Below are positions 1 through 9,468 of a DNA stretch of 64,000 nucleotides, in pieces. Position 1 is the stretch's first letter; each line of letters begins with the position of its first letter. The notes below the pieces were generated by a model. It was not told the DNA's origin, made no database searches, and saw only the letters and a list, made by a program, of their open reading frames with translations. The translations under genes and the position numbers were made by a program. The DNA comes from Photobacterium leiognathi (GTDB lineage Bacteria; Pseudomonadota; Gammaproteobacteria; Enterobacterales; Vibrionaceae). The DNA lies in the NCBI RefSeq assembly GCF_030685535.1, contig NZ_CP131601.1, forward strand, positions 2,542,001-2,606,000, in the 5' to 3' direction.

Positions 1-531
1 GGCTACTGCGCCCGGTTTTGCATTATAAACCGTTTGGTAACGCTCTTTATCTGCATCTTCATCAGGACGATCAATGTAAGGCGGTAATGGCATGTGACCG
101 ACGATATCAAGGATCTCTAGTACTGTTTTATCGCTGTTAAAGCGAATTTCAAACAGTGCATCATGACGTGCAACCATCTCAGCTGAGAATTCACCATTTT
201 CACCCAACAATAGCTCATTACCAGGCTTTGGTGGCTTAGAGGCACGAACGTGAGCCAAAATAGATTTGTCATCAAGCATGCGTTCAACTAGCACTTCAAT
301 TTTGCCACCCGACGCCTTATGCCCAAACATACGCGCAGGGATCACTCGGGTATTATTAAATACAAGTAAATCGCCCGGTTGAACAAGATCTAACACATCT
401 TTAAAACATTTATGCGCTAATTCACCCGTATTGCCCGTCATTTGAAGTAAACGACTCGCGGTACGTTCTGGTTGAGGATAACGAGCAATTAACTCGTCTG
501 GTAGTTCAAAATCAAAATCTGAAACTTGCAT
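1..531 (-). CDS. queA: tRNA preQ1(34) S-adenosylmethionine ribosyltransferase-isomerase (5' part of gene)
   Basis: The reverse strand encodes 177 codons beginning [20 protein letters not shown] and running off the left edge, so the C-terminal half is missing. This matches the N-terminus of QueA. Further QueA signatures are [12 protein letters not shown] near residue 60 and [13 protein letters not shown] near residue 150. QueA moves the ribosyl part of S-adenosylmethionine onto preQ1 at the wobble base of tRNAs Asp, Asn, His and Tyr, giving epoxyqueuosine in the cytoplasm. Downstream genes (usually tgt) lie outside the window. The reading frame is clean. Confidence 0.93.
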   Translation of the reverse strand, partial: MQVSDFDFELPDELIARYPQPERTASRLLQMTGNTGELAHKCFKDVLDLVQPGDLLVFNNTRVIPARMFGHKASGGKIEVLVERMLDDKSILAHVRASKPPKPGNELLLGENGEFSAEMVARHDALFEIRFNSDKTVLEILDIVGHMPLPPYIDRPDEDADKERYQTVYNAKPGAVA

Positions 532-812
532 TGTATTACGCCCTAAATCACAGCAAGCGGGCATTATATACTTAACTTCCCCCAAGATGCGAAGCCAACT
601 GTTATTTCACTCGATTAAAATGGATAATTTTCGCTAAACCATTAAAACAAACGCTCATCACTTCCACTTAACCCAAGCAATATCCACACAGAATATATTG
701 AAATATTTGATATTCATCATGCGTTTTTGCAACGCAATTCGATATATTGAAGAAAAGATAAGCAAATTACTCGTCTATTTGCTGTTTTTACCGCACTTGT
801 ATGGAGGTTAAT
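532..812. other. divergent intergenic region queA / CBS gene
   Basis: About 280 bases between two divergent genes, so promoters for both should lie here. I see a small hairpin at 722-736 (GCGTT, 5-base loop, AACGC) and AT-rich sequence around 690-770. No clear -35/-10 pair or known operator could be assigned by eye. Confidence 0.4.
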
Positions 813-1283
813 ATGTTCACAGTTGCTTATATGATGACACCCCAACCTCGAACCTTATCACGCAATGATACTTTGCTAGATGCAAAGGAAATGATGGAAA
901 AACTATCTATCCGTCATATTCCTATTACTGACCATAAAAATGAATTGATAGGACTCGTTAGCCAGCGTGATATTCTTTCCGCCCAAGATTCAAATCTCAA
1001 ATCCATTATCGAAAACCCGCTATCCTCAACTCTTGATGTCCTACTTGATCGTTCAATGAATACTAAAGTAATGAGTGTTGATTATCGTGCAGGATTAAAA
1101 CAAGCCGCACTGTATATGCAAAAACATAAAATAGGCTGTTTACCTGTAGTAAAAGAGAAAAAGCTGATCGGTATTATCACAGATTCAGACTTTGTCGCGA
1201 TTGCGATTACATTGATAGAAACACTGGAAGAAGTTGATCCCATCGAGTCTGATTTCGAAACACTCGACATGCTAGACGAATAA
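813..1283 (+). CDS. CBS-domain pair protein (AcuB-like)
   Basis: A 156-residue protein made almost entirely of two CBS motifs. The first is MTPQPRTLSRNDTLLDAKEMM with LIGLVSQRDIL; the second is MSVDYRAGLKQAALYM with LIGIITDSDFV. CBS pairs bind adenine nucleotides and regulate partners, but this stand-alone protein has no known target. An ATG at 801 is in frame, but GGAGG at 803-807 sits 5 bases before the ATG at 813, so 813 is preferred. The acidic C-terminal tail (about residues 135-156) is unstructured-looking. It converges on aceA and shares a hairpin with that operon. Confidence 0.85.
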   Translation: MFTVAYMMTPQPRTLSRNDTLLDAKEMMEKLSIRHIPITDHKNELIGLVSQRDILSAQDSNLKSIIENPLSSTLDVLLDRSMNTKVMSVDYRAGLKQAALYMQKHKIGCLPVVKEKKLIGIITDSDFVAIAITLIETLEEVDPIESDFETLDMLDE

Positions 1284-1306
1284 AAAAGGGGAGCGTCATG
1301 CTCCCC
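1282..1306 (-). terminator. terminator of aceB-aceA (minus strand)
   Basis: Inverted repeat GGGGAGC (1288-1294) / GCTCCCC (1300-1306) with a 5-base loop. On the minus strand it is followed by six T (1282-1287), so it is a rho-independent terminator for the ace operon. The U-tract overlaps the stop codon of the convergent CBS gene. Confidence 0.8.
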
Positions 1307-1437
1307 GATGATAACGTAATAGTCAGTACTCATTTAAAGCTGCGGCCTATACTTAAGTACTGCTGATAACAACACTTTGCTAGGATAGTTAGTAAACACG
1401 TTATCTTAAAAATATTATTCATTGCGATGCAGCTTAA

Positions 1438-2745
1438 TTACTTAAACTGATCTTCTTCTGTAGAACCAGTCAGTGCTGTTACCGAAGAATTACCGCCTTG
1501 AATCGTATTAGTCATGGTATCGAAGTAGCCCGTTCCCACTTCTTGCTGGTGCGCAACGAAGGTATAGCCTTTCTCTGCCGCTTCAAATTCAGGACGTTGT
1601 ACTTTCTCAACGTAATGACGCATCCCCTCACCTTGCGCGTAAGCATGTGCTAATTCAAACATGTTAAACCACATATTATGGATACCCGCTAAGGTGATGA
1701 ACTGGTACTTATAGCCCATGTCTGAAAGCTCTTGCTGGAATTTAGCAATGGTTTCAGCATCAAGGTTTTTCTCCCAGTTAAACGATGGAGAACAGTTATA
1801 AGCCAGTAACTGATCTGGGTATTGCGCATGGATCGCTTCAGCAAATTTGCGCGCTTCTTCTAAACATGGAGTTGCGGTCTCACACCAGATTAAATCTGCG
1901 TATGGTGCGTATGCTAAGCCACGAGCAATAGCCTGATCGATACCAGCACGGACACGGTAGAAACCTTCTGCGGTACGATCACCAATAATGAAGTCTTTGT
2001 CATATGGGTCGCAATCAGAGGTTAATAAATCCGCAGCATTTGCATCTGTACGAGCAATTACCAGTGTAGTTGTGCCAGCCACATCTGCCGCTAAGCGGGC
2101 AGCGACCAACTTTTGCACCGCTTCTTGAGTAGGAACCAGTACCTTACCGCCCATGTGACCACATTTTTTCACCGACGCTAGCTGATCTTCAAAGTGAACA
2201 CCAGCAGCACCTGCTTCAATCATGCTACGCATAAGCTCATAAGCATTAAGTACGCCACCAAAACCCGCTTCCGCATCAGCGACAATCGGTAAGAAATAAT
2301 CAACACCGTCTTCTGGGTTACCACCATTCGCCCATTGAATTTGATCGGCACGGCGGAAAGAATTATTAATACGTTTCACCACAGCAGGCACAGAATCTAC
2401 TGGGTACAACGACTGATCGGGATACATGGTCGATGCAGTATTATTATCTGCCGCCACTTGCCAGCCTGATAAATAAATCGCTTCAATACCGGCTTTTGCT
2501 TGCTGAACAGCCTGGTCACCTGTTAGTGCGCCCAAACAATTCACATACCCTTTTTTCGCTTCACCATTAACTAATTGCCATAACTTGTCAGCACCAAGCT
2601 GAGCAATAGTATTAGCTGGAGCAAACGAGCCGCGTAGATTAATGACTTCTTCCGCACTATAAGTACGCTTAACATGTTTCCAACGTGGGTTTTCCGCCCA
2701 GTCTTTTTCAATTGCTTCAATTTGTTGTTGGCGTGTTAATGTCAT
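1438..2745 (-). CDS. aceA: isocitrate lyase
   Basis: A 435-residue protein, the usual length of bacterial isocitrate lyase. It splits isocitrate into glyoxylate and succinate, the first step of the glyoxylate shunt that allows growth on acetate and fatty acids. The catalytic loop KKCGHMGGK is present with Cys195, the same number as in the E. coli enzyme. ADAEAGFGG near 157-164 supplies metal and substrate contacts. The family N-terminus [16 protein letters not shown] supports the start. It lies 132 bases (within 2746-2877) after aceB on the same strand. Confidence 0.97.
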   Translation of the reverse strand: MTLTRQQQIEAIEKDWAENPRWKHVKRTYSAEEVINLRGSFAPANTIAQLGADKLWQLVNGEAKKGYVNCLGALTGDQAVQQAKAGIEAIYLSGWQVAADNNTASTMYPDQSLYPVDSVPAVVKRINNSFRRADQIQWANGGNPEDGVDYFLPIVADAEAGFGGVLNAYELMRSMIEAGAAGVHFEDQLASVKKCGHMGGKVLVPTQEAVQKLVAARLAADVAGTTTLVIARTDANAADLLTSDCDPYDKDFIIGDRTAEGFYRVRAGIDQAIARGLAYAPYADLIWCETATPCLEEARKFAEAIHAQYPDQLLAYNCSPSFNWEKNLDAETIAKFQQELSDMGYKYQFITLAGIHNMWFNMFELAHAYAQGEGMRHYVEKVQRPEFEAAEKGYTFVAHQQEVGTGYFDTMTNTIQGGNSSVTALTGSTEEDQFK

Positions 2746-2877
2746 AATGGTATCCCTCGTATCTATCCGCTTTCATCCGTTGGTATGACGGTTAATTGAT
2801 ACTAATTTTCAACATACATCTGGTACTGCGACCCTCAACTACCTCGGATTCTCTTTGTTATACAAACGCTATGGCGT

Positions 2878-4491
2878 TTAATTTAAATATTCATAACCAT
2901 GTAAGGTTAAGAAGTTTTCTAACTCTTCACTTGTGGTCAGCTTTGCCATCAATTCAGCCGCTTCATCAAAGCGTCCTTGATTAAAGCGAACATCACCTAA
3001 CTCTTCTTTTAAAACCAACATTTCTTCAGCTAGCATTTGCTCAAACAACGCTTTAGTAACCACTTTACCGTTTGATAACGCTTGCTTATGTTTGATCCAC
3101 TGCCAAATCGAGGCTCGGGAAATTTCAGCGGTTGCCGCATCTTCCATTAATCCATAAATTGGCACACAACCATTACCGGAAATCCATGCTTCAATGTATT
3201 GCACCGCGACACGAATATTGTGACGCATTCCCTCTTCTGTTCGTTCGCCATCACAAGGCGCTAATAACTCATTTGCCGTAATCGGCGCATCGTTATCACG
3301 GGTGATATCTAATTGGTTTTTACGATCGCCGAGTACGTGATCAAATACCCCACATGCGGTATCAGCAAGACCTGGGTGCGCAACCCATGTACCATCGTGT
3401 CCATTACTTGCCTCAAGTGCTTTATCGGTTTGAATTTTATTTAAAACCCATGCTTGGCGCTGTGGATCTTTAGATGGAATAAAGGCTGCCATCCCTCCCA
3501 TAGCAAAAGCACCACGACGATGACACGTACGAACTAACAAGCGTGAGTACGCATTAAGAAAAGGCTTTTCCATTGTTACAACTTGGCGATCGGGTAAGAT
3601 GCGATCTGGATATTGGCGTAAGGTTTTTATATAGCTGAAGATATAATCCCAACGACCACAATTAAGCCCGACAATGTGCTCTTTTAAATTAAATAGGATC
3701 TCATCCATTTCAAAAACAGCAGGTAGTGTTTCAATCAACACGGTGGCTTTAATAGTGCCTCGCGCTAATCCAAATTCATCTTCGGTATAACTAAATACAT
3801 CACTCCACCATGCCGCTTCACGGTATGCCTGTAATTTGGGTAAATAGAAATATGGGCCACTGCCTTTAGCTAATAAGGCTTTTTGATTGAGGTAAAAGTA
3901 CAGCGCAAAGTCTAATAGCGCCCCAGGGATTGGTTTGCCATTCCACAGCACATGCTTTTCAGGTAAATGTAATCCTCGAACTCGGCATATCAAGACTGCG
4001 GGATCATCGGCTAGTTGATAATGTTTGCCATTCGCAGGATTAACATAATCAATGGTGCCATTAACCGCATCTCGTAAATTACGCTGTCCTTCAATCACTT
4101 CATTCCATGCTGGTGCAAAAGAATCTTCAAAGTCAGCCATAAACACTTTTACATTGGCATTAAGCGCATTAATCACCATTTTGCGATCAACAGGGCCTGT
4201 AATTTCCACGCGTCGGTCTTGTAAATCTTGAGGGATATTTTGAATTTTCCACTCACTGTGACGAATAGATTCTGTTTCAGGATCAAAGTCCGGTAATTGG
4301 CCTCTATCTATTTGACGCTGACGCTGTTCACGATCTTCAAGTAGTAAAGGAATTCGCTCGGCAAAACGATCCACCAAACGTTCTAAGAAAAGTAATGCGT
4401 CATCCGATAAAATCTCACGCTGCGATTCTGTAAGCGGTTGCTGTAATGATAATTTCATTTGGTAGTTAGATTGAACGGCTGTATCTGTCAT
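2878..4491 (-). CDS. aceB: malate synthase A
   Basis: Condenses glyoxylate with acetyl-CoA to malate, the second glyoxylate-shunt step. The sequence AVLICRVRGLHLPEKHV (about residues 165-181) and the C-terminal GLMEDAATAEISR motif are malate synthase A signatures. An in-frame ATG 39 bases upstream exists, but GGATGGGG just before the ATG at 4491 makes MTDTAVQSNY the likely start, giving 537 residues against 533 in E. coli. It is first gene of an aceB-aceA pair. No aceK is seen after aceA. Confidence 0.96.
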   Translation of the reverse strand: MTDTAVQSNYQMKLSLQQPLTESQREILSDDALLFLERLVDRFAERIPLLLEDREQRQRQIDRGQLPDFDPETESIRHSEWKIQNIPQDLQDRRVEITGPVDRKMVINALNANVKVFMADFEDSFAPAWNEVIEGQRNLRDAVNGTIDYVNPANGKHYQLADDPAVLICRVRGLHLPEKHVLWNGKPIPGALLDFALYFYLNQKALLAKGSGPYFYLPKLQAYREAAWWSDVFSYTEDEFGLARGTIKATVLIETLPAVFEMDEILFNLKEHIVGLNCGRWDYIFSYIKTLRQYPDRILPDRQVVTMEKPFLNAYSRLLVRTCHRRGAFAMGGMAAFIPSKDPQRQAWVLNKIQTDKALEASNGHDGTWVAHPGLADTACGVFDHVLGDRKNQLDITRDNDAPITANELLAPCDGERTEEGMRHNIRVAVQYIEAWISGNGCVPIYGLMEDAATAEISRASIWQWIKHKQALSNGKVVTKALFEQMLAEEMLVLKEELGDVRFNQGRFDEAAELMAKLTTSEELENFLTLHGYEYLN

Positions 4492-5180
4492 AACGCCCCA
4501 TCCTTGTAACTTAATCACCACTTTTATCAATAAGCCGTAGTGAGCTTTTTATAAGCATTATTGCTTAACCTGTTCTTTACGTTGCCGCAACATATAACAA
4601 AAAGCAAATCTACGCCTTCTATTTAAAAATAGATAAAAACAACAAAATAATTAAATAACAACAACTTAAATAAATAAGAGTAAAAACTCAAAACACTAAA
4701 TTAAAACAAAAGCCAGTAAATAACTCGGAATAGATACTTTGTTTTAAAAACGACACTTTTTGTATGTAGTTACGTAATTAAATTACATAATAAAAGAATA
4801 AGTAATTAGTAATATTTTTCGTTTTAAACATCGATACTTTTATTATTAGAAAATAATTAATTGATTTTTTTAAGGTAAATAAGGGTAAGGCAGAAAGGAA
4901 TTAAACAGTGTGAGATCTTAGTGATAATATACACAATTCTTTGTTTGCTTCACGAAACAAAAAAAACCGACAAAACAGCACGTTAAAGCCAATCAAGCAA
5001 ACAGAACAATAATCTAAATATAGTTATACACCAGAGTTTTAGTCCAAATTATATCTTTTTTTTACTTAAGATAATTTTAAATAAAAAAAACCTGAAAATA
5101 TGCCATTTTTTATCATTGATAATAATCACAACAGCACATAATTCAGGTCTTTAACCGTGTTCATTCAGTCACTCTTTAGA
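4492..5180. other. long AT-rich intergenic region upstream of aceB
   Basis: Almost 700 bases without a convincing gene on either strand, very AT-rich with homopolymer A and T runs. It should hold the aceB promoter and the 3' end of oxyR. A near-perfect 21-bp palindrome lies at 4770-4790 (TTACGTAATT / AATTACATAA, one mismatch), a possible operator. A weak oxyR terminator is noted separately. I find no repeat, RNA gene or pseudogene here. Confidence 0.5.
5083..5147 (-). terminator. possible oxyR terminator
   Basis: CCTGAA (5091-5096) pairs with TTCAGG (5142-5147), with a smaller palindrome TTATCATTGATAA inside the loop. On the minus strand eight T follow (5083-5090). The loop is long, so confidence is modest. 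Confidence 0.4.
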
Positions 5181-6077
5181 CTAAAGTAGCGTTTCAACAA
5201 TCTCAGCTAGCTTTTCAAACGTCTTTAATCGACTTGATGTTGGACGCCATACTAAGCCAATTTCACGAAATGCCGCTTGGCCTGGTGGCTCAATCACCAC
5301 AAGATTTTGATTATCTAAAATCCCGTGCTCAATCGCCATCTGTGGAATAAAGGTTGTACCTAGGCCATTAGCAACCATTTGTACCAAGGTATGAAGACTG
5401 GTTGCAGTAAAAGGGTTAATCTTTTCTTTGGTCGTTAATCGACACGCAGATACAGCATGCTCGGTTAAGCAATGCTCTTTCTCTAGTAGAAAAACCGATT
5501 CATCCGGTAAGTCAGCATAACGTAACGGCACTGATACACGTTCAGCTTGGTTTTTACTTATCACCATCTTAAAAGCATCACGCCCCACCACTTTGCTACT
5601 CATACCATTAATTTCGACTGGCAACGCAAGGATCAATACATCCATTTCACCGTTACGCAAAGCCGCTAACAAATTGGTCGTCGTATCTTCTCGCAGTAAT
5701 AAGTTAAGTTTTGGATACAGTCGGTTAACTTCTTGCACTAAATCGCACAATAAGAAAGGGGCAATAGTTGGAATACAACCCACCCGTAACGGCCCTTCCA
5801 TTCCATCACCAGAAGAACGAGATAGTTCTATCAAATCTTGGCTGCGTGCAAGCAATTCTCGTGAGCGAACCACGACTTCTTCGCCCATACTGGTGAATAC
5901 CAATGATTTATTGTCACGCTCTATTAGCTGACAATCTAATAAATCTTCTAAGTTTTGGATCCCTGAACTAAGTGTCGATTGGCTCACAAAACACTTTTTT
6001 GCCGCTTCGCCAAAGTGACGGGTTTCCGATAAAGTTACTAGGTAATGCAATTGTTTTAACGAGGGAAACTTATTCAT
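5181..6077 (-). CDS. oxyR: LysR-family hydrogen peroxide sensor OxyR
   Basis: A 298-residue LysR-type regulator: winged helix-turn-helix at about residues 5-65, then a substrate-domain fold. The redox pair of OxyR is present: Cys203 and Cys212 in EHCLTEHAVSAC, nine residues apart as in E. coli Cys199/Cys208, followed by ATSLHTLVQMVANGLGTTFIP. Peroxide forms a disulfide between them and activates antioxidant genes. It is divergent from a peroxiredoxin gene, a likely target. Only the identity of its own operator could not be read with certainty. Confidence 0.93.
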   Translation of the reverse strand: MNKFPSLKQLHYLVTLSETRHFGEAAKKCFVSQSTLSSGIQNLEDLLDCQLIERDNKSLVFTSMGEEVVVRSRELLARSQDLIELSRSSGDGMEGPLRVGCIPTIAPFLLCDLVQEVNRLYPKLNLLLREDTTTNLLAALRNGEMDVLILALPVEINGMSSKVVGRDAFKMVISKNQAERVSVPLRYADLPDESVFLLEKEHCLTEHAVSACRLTTKEKINPFTATSLHTLVQMVANGLGTTFIPQMAIEHGILDNQNLVVIEPPGQAAFREIGLVWRPTSSRLKTFEKLAEIVETLL

Positions 6078-6112
6078 CGTATTTTTCGATTACTTCAATC
6101 TGTTTATTCCGC

Positions 6113-6141
6113 TTTTTTCAATTTAACAGTTTGGCTATAGT
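6113..6141 (+). promoter_or_regulatory. tentative promoter of the peroxiredoxin gene
   Basis: TATAGT at 6136-6141 is a fair -10 with a poor T-rich -35 (6113-6119). A weak -35 fits an activator-dependent promoter, consistent with OxyR control from the divergent gene. GATT-5-AATC near 6088-6100 could be an OxyR half-site, but it does not match the ATAG-N7-CTAT pattern well. Confidence 0.3.
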
Positions 6142-6209
6142 TTGTCTCGTCCAAGTATGGAGCTAACCAAAGAAGGTTGGCAAAACCCCAATATTTTAGG
6201 AGCACCAAA

Positions 6210-6818
6210 ATGGTACTAGTAGGTCGTCAAGCACCAGATTTTACTGCTGCAGCTGTTCTAGGTAACGGCGAAATCGTTGATAACTTCAACTTTGCAGAAT
6301 TCACTAAAGGTAAAAAAGCGGTAGTTTTCTTCTACCCACTAGACTTCACTTTCGTATGTCCATCTGAGCTAATCGCTTTTGACAAGCGTTTCGAAGATTT
6401 CCAAGCGAAAGGCGTTGAAGTAATCGGTGTTTCTATCGACTCTCAATTCTCTCACAACGCATGGCGTAACACTGCTGTTGAAAACGGCGGTATCGGTCAA
6501 GTTAAGTACCCACTAGTTGCTGACGTTAAGCACGAAATCTGTAAAGCTTACGACGTTGAGCACCCAGAAGCAGGCGTTGCTTTCCGTGGTTCTTTCCTAA
6601 TCGACGAAGACGGCCTTGTTCGTCACCAAGTTGTTAACGACCTACCACTAGGCCGTAACATCGACGAAATGCTACGCATGGTAGACGCACTAAACTTCCA
6701 CCAAAAACACGGTGAAGTGTGTCCTGCACAGTGGGAAGAAGGTAAAGCAGGTATGGATGCATCACCTAAAGGTGTAGCAGACTACCTATCTGAGCACACT
6801 TCAGACCTAGGTAAGTAA
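6210..6818 (+). CDS. typical 2-Cys peroxiredoxin (AhpC/Prx1 type)
   Basis: Reduces hydrogen and organic peroxides using thioredoxin-like donors in the cytoplasm. Peroxidatic Cys50 lies in FYPLDFTFVCPSEL and resolving Cys171 in GEVCPAQW. GGIG (93-96) replaces the GGLG element, and the C-terminal YF motif is YL here. An in-frame ATG at 6177 would add 11 residues, but AGGAG stands 6 bases before the ATG at 6210 and MVLVGRQAPDF is the family start, giving 202 residues. Codon use is strongly biased, suggesting high expression. Confidence 0.93.
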   Translation: MVLVGRQAPDFTAAAVLGNGEIVDNFNFAEFTKGKKAVVFFYPLDFTFVCPSELIAFDKRFEDFQAKGVEVIGVSIDSQFSHNAWRNTAVENGGIGQVKYPLVADVKHEICKAYDVEHPEAGVAFRGSFLIDEDGLVRHQVVNDLPLGRNIDEMLRMVDALNFHQKHGEVCPAQWEEGKAGMDASPKGVADYLSEHTSDLGK

Positions 6819-6825
6819 TTACCTA

Positions 6826-6850
6826 ATAACACCACGCTCAACGGTGTTAT
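6826..6850 (+). other. 3' UTR hairpin after the peroxiredoxin gene
   Basis: ATAACACC (6826-6833) and GGTGTTAT (6843-6850) form an 8-bp perfect stem with a 9-base loop and no U-tract. It may protect the mRNA 3' end. The real terminator is 60 bases further on. Confidence 0.4.
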
Positions 6851-6910
6851 CTGACAAGAAGCAAATAAAAAATAAAGCTAATTAAGTCAGCTTAAATAAA
6901 AGAATAATGA

Positions 6911-6938
6911 GGCTCGGAGCATACCGAGCCCTTTTTTT
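6911..6938 (+). terminator. rho-independent terminator of the peroxiredoxin gene
   Basis: GGCTCGG (6911-6917) / CCGAGCC (6924-6930), 6-base loop, followed by seven T (6932-6938). Confidence 0.9.
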
Positions 6939-7042
6939 ATCTGTAATTTATAATCAACCGCACAGATCACCCTACCGCTATTCGCCCCTTCTAACGCAAT
7001 CATCTACACTGCTGATCATTCTTTTCTAAGCGATAAAACAGT

Positions 7043-7792
7043 ATGTCTATCCAACTTGAAGTCTGTATCGATAATATTGAATCCCTGCATTATGCCCAAC
7101 AAGGCGGCGCAACCCGTATTGAGCTTTGCTCTTCATTAACTCTCGGTGGCTTAACACCAAGCTCTGGCTTTATGGCGTTAGCTGCTAAACATGCAAAAGT
7201 ACCCGTTTATGCCATGATCCGCCCTCGCCAAGGGGATTTTCTATTTAGCAGTGAAGATGTTGAAATCATGCTGGCTGATATCTATGCCGCTCGCCAAACA
7301 GGATTACAAGGGATTGTGATTGGTGCGCTGACTAAGCAAGGTCATATTGATAAAGACATCGTGGCAAGCTTAGTCAAAGAAGCGAATGGATTAGGGGTGA
7401 CTTTCCATCGTGCTATCGATCAATGCATTGAGCCGTTTGCAGCACTTGATACCGTCATGCAATATAGCTGCGAACGAGTACTGACTTCTGGCCTAGCGTC
7501 TAATGCTCCTGCTGGTAGCAAGATGATAAAAGAGATGGTGAACTATTGCGGTAATAAACTGAGCATTATGGCTGGCGCAGGTGTTAATCCCGATAATGTG
7601 CGTGAGCTGGTCACCGCTACGGGTATTCATGAAGTCCACTTGTCAGGTAAAACCACTCGCCCTAGTGCGATGACAAATATCTCAACAAGTGCTCATATGG
7701 GAAGTGCTGCAATTGATGATTTCCAGATCCCTGTAACCAGTGCTGAAACGATTAAAACAGTAGTTCAGCAGCTTAACCAGCTATCAAAGTAG
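7043..7792 (+). CDS. cutC: CutC family protein (copper homeostasis protein CutC)
   Basis: A 249-residue TIM-barrel protein. Family signatures are LEVCIDNIESL at the start, GATRIELCSSLTLGGLTPS (about 22-40), IRPRQGDF (59-66), VTFHRAIDQC, RVLTSGLASN, IMAGAGV and EVHLSGK. CutC was named for a role in copper tolerance in E. coli. Its biochemical function is unsettled, so the name reflects family only. It is a single gene between the peroxiredoxin terminator and a convergent terminator shared with phoU. Confidence 0.92.
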   Translation: MSIQLEVCIDNIESLHYAQQGGATRIELCSSLTLGGLTPSSGFMALAAKHAKVPVYAMIRPRQGDFLFSSEDVEIMLADIYAARQTGLQGIVIGALTKQGHIDKDIVASLVKEANGLGVTFHRAIDQCIEPFAALDTVMQYSCERVLTSGLASNAPAGSKMIKEMVNYCGNKLSIMAGAGVNPDNVRELVTATGIHEVHLSGKTTRPSAMTNISTSAHMGSAAIDDFQIPVTSAETIKTVVQQLNQLSK

Positions 7793-7812
7793 TCAAACTA
7801 TTAAGCAAAATA

Positions 7813-7852
7813 AAAGGGCGCATTGACTCTATATAAAATCAATGCGCCCTTT
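7813..7852. terminator. bidirectional terminator between cutC and phoU
   Basis: A 14-bp perfect stem, AAAGGGCGCATTGA (7813-7826) and its complement (7839-7852), with a 12-base loop. A and T runs at both edges let it serve cutC on plus and the pst-phoU operon on minus. Confidence 0.85.
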
Positions 7853-7890
7853 CAAATATCTTTCACTACAACATCTTTTAAGCTAGATCC

Positions 7891-8598
7891 TTACAAGATA
7901 TTTTTAATATCTTCTGGGTTGGTATGGCGAATGTCTTTACCTTGTACGAAATAGATAATGTATTCACAAATATTCTGACAACGATCGCCTACACGCTCGA
8001 TCGAACGTGCCGCCCACATCACCTTCATTACACTTGGAATGGAGTCAGGATCTTCTTTCATGTAAGTCATTAGCTGACGAATAATCGCTTCATATTCACG
8101 GTCAATACGATCATCGGTTTGGTACACATCAATCGCAGCTTTAACGTCCATACGTGCAAATGCATCTAACACTTCATGCAGCATTCGTACTGCATTTTGC
8201 CCTAAGGATTCAAGCGAGGCTAACAAGTTATATTGCTTCGTGGTGAAGTTACCTAATGCTACTTTCGCAATGCTTTCTGCCACATCACCGATACGTTCAA
8301 GATCAGTGATGGTTTTAATGATAGCAATCACAAGGCGTAAATCACTGGCCGTAGGCTGACGCTTGGCAATAATGCGCGTACAAGCTTCATCGATAGCCAC
8401 TTCCATGGCATTCACTTTATGATCATCTTGGATCACTCGTTTGGCTAATGTTTCTTCTTGCTTGTGTAGCGCTTTTAACGCATCAGCCAATTGCTGCTCA
8501 ACCAAGCCGCCCATGGCTAATACATGGGTACGAATACTTTCTAGCTCATGGTTGAACTGACCAGAAATATGACGACCAAGACTAATGTTGTTTAACAT
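7891..8598 (-). CDS. phoU: phosphate-specific transport accessory protein PhoU
   Basis: A 235-residue all-helical protein with two PhoU repeats. The metal-binding EXXXD-type signature is seen in [13 protein letters not shown] (first half) and [17 protein letters not shown] (second half). PhoU links the PstSCAB transporter to PhoR and keeps the Pho regulon off when phosphate is plentiful. It is the last gene of pstC-pstA-pstB-phoU, 12 bases after pstB. Confidence 0.96.
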   Translation of the reverse strand: MLNNISLGRHISGQFNHELESIRTHVLAMGGLVEQQLADALKALHKQEETLAKRVIQDDHKVNAMEVAIDEACTRIIAKRQPTASDLRLVIAIIKTITDLERIGDVAESIAKVALGNFTTKQYNLLASLESLGQNAVRMLHEVLDAFARMDVKAAIDVYQTDDRIDREYEAIIRQLMTYMKEDPDSIPSVMKVMWAARSIERVGDRCQNICEYIIYFVQGKDIRHTNPEDIKNIL

Positions 8599-8610
8599 GA
8601 TGGTGTTTCC

Positions 8611-9429
8611 TTAACCATAGCGCCCTGTAATGTAATCCTCAGTGCGTTTTTCTCTCGGGGTGGTGAAAATATCATTGGTGCTCGAATATTCCACCAGCTC
8701 ACCCATATATATAAAGGCTGTTTGATCTGAAACGCGCGCCGCCTGTTGCATGTTATGCGTTACGATAATAACGGTATATTTGGCCTTTAAATCATTTATC
8801 AACTCTTCAATGGTCAATGTTGAGATCGGATCCAACGCAGAGGTTGGCTCATCAAGCAGTAAAATCTCAGGTTCAATAGCAATTGCACGAGCAATCACTA
8901 AACGTTGCTGCTGACCACCAGATAAACCAAAGGCGTTTTCATGTAGGCGATCTTTCACTTCATCCCATAATGCAGCCGCTCGCAACGCGCTTTCTACCGC
9001 ATCATCTAGAATACGCCTCTCGCTGATCCCTTGTAAGCGTAAGCCATACACCACGTTCTCATAAATGGATTTAGGAAAAGGATTAGGACGTTGGAATACC
9101 ATACCAACTCGACGACGTAGTGAGGCTACATCAACTTTCGGATCATAGATATTCTGACCATGTAGCATAATTTTACCATCGACATGGCAGCCTTCGACCA
9201 AATCATTCATGCGGTTAATACAGCTTAATAACGTCGATTTACCACAACCTGATGGTCCGATAAATGCCGTTACCTGACCTTTAGGGATCCGCATATTGAT
9301 ATCAAACAACGCCTGTGTTTTACCATAATGCAGGTTAAGCCCTTCAATCGATAAAGCGGTTTGTTCATCTGGTAATGAAGAGAGATCGACAGGCTCAAAT
9401 AAGCCCATTGATGGTGTTACTGAATGCAT
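8611..9429 (-). CDS. pstB: phosphate ABC transporter ATP-binding protein
   Basis: Membrane-associated ATPase of the high-affinity phosphate importer. Walker [10 protein letters not shown], signature LSGGQQQRL, Walker [14 protein letters not shown] and the switch His in VTHNM are all present. An upstream TTG at 9453 would add 8 residues; the ATG at 9429 ([13 protein letters not shown]) is preferred, giving 272 residues. The gene lies 39 bases after pstA. Confidence 0.96.
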   Translation of the reverse strand: MHSVTPSMGLFEPVDLSSLPDEQTALSIEGLNLHYGKTQALFDINMRIPKGQVTAFIGPSGCGKSTLLSCINRMNDLVEGCHVDGKIMLHGQNIYDPKVDVASLRRRVGMVFQRPNPFPKSIYENVVYGLRLQGISERRILDDAVESALRAAALWDEVKDRLHENAFGLSGGQQQRLVIARAIAIEPEILLLDEPTSALDPISTLTIEELINDLKAKYTVIIVTHNMQQAARVSDQTAFIYMGELVEYSSTNDIFTTPREKRTEDYITGRYG

Positions 9430-9468
9430 AATCTTCTCTCTATAAATAATCAAATATCTACTGCGAAA

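Noticed and set aside
1082..1333. Minus-strand 83-codon frame over the CBS gene
   Set aside because: Antisense shadow; Ser-rich composition without a ribosome site.
5105..5130. A Fur box in the oxyR terminator region (TGATAATAATCA)
   Set aside because: Only one half-site is good and the position is downstream of oxyR, not before a gene.
6078..6209. A definite OxyR binding site between oxyR and the peroxiredoxin gene
   Set aside because: Regulation is likely, but no ATAG-N7-CTAT array could be matched well enough to call a site.
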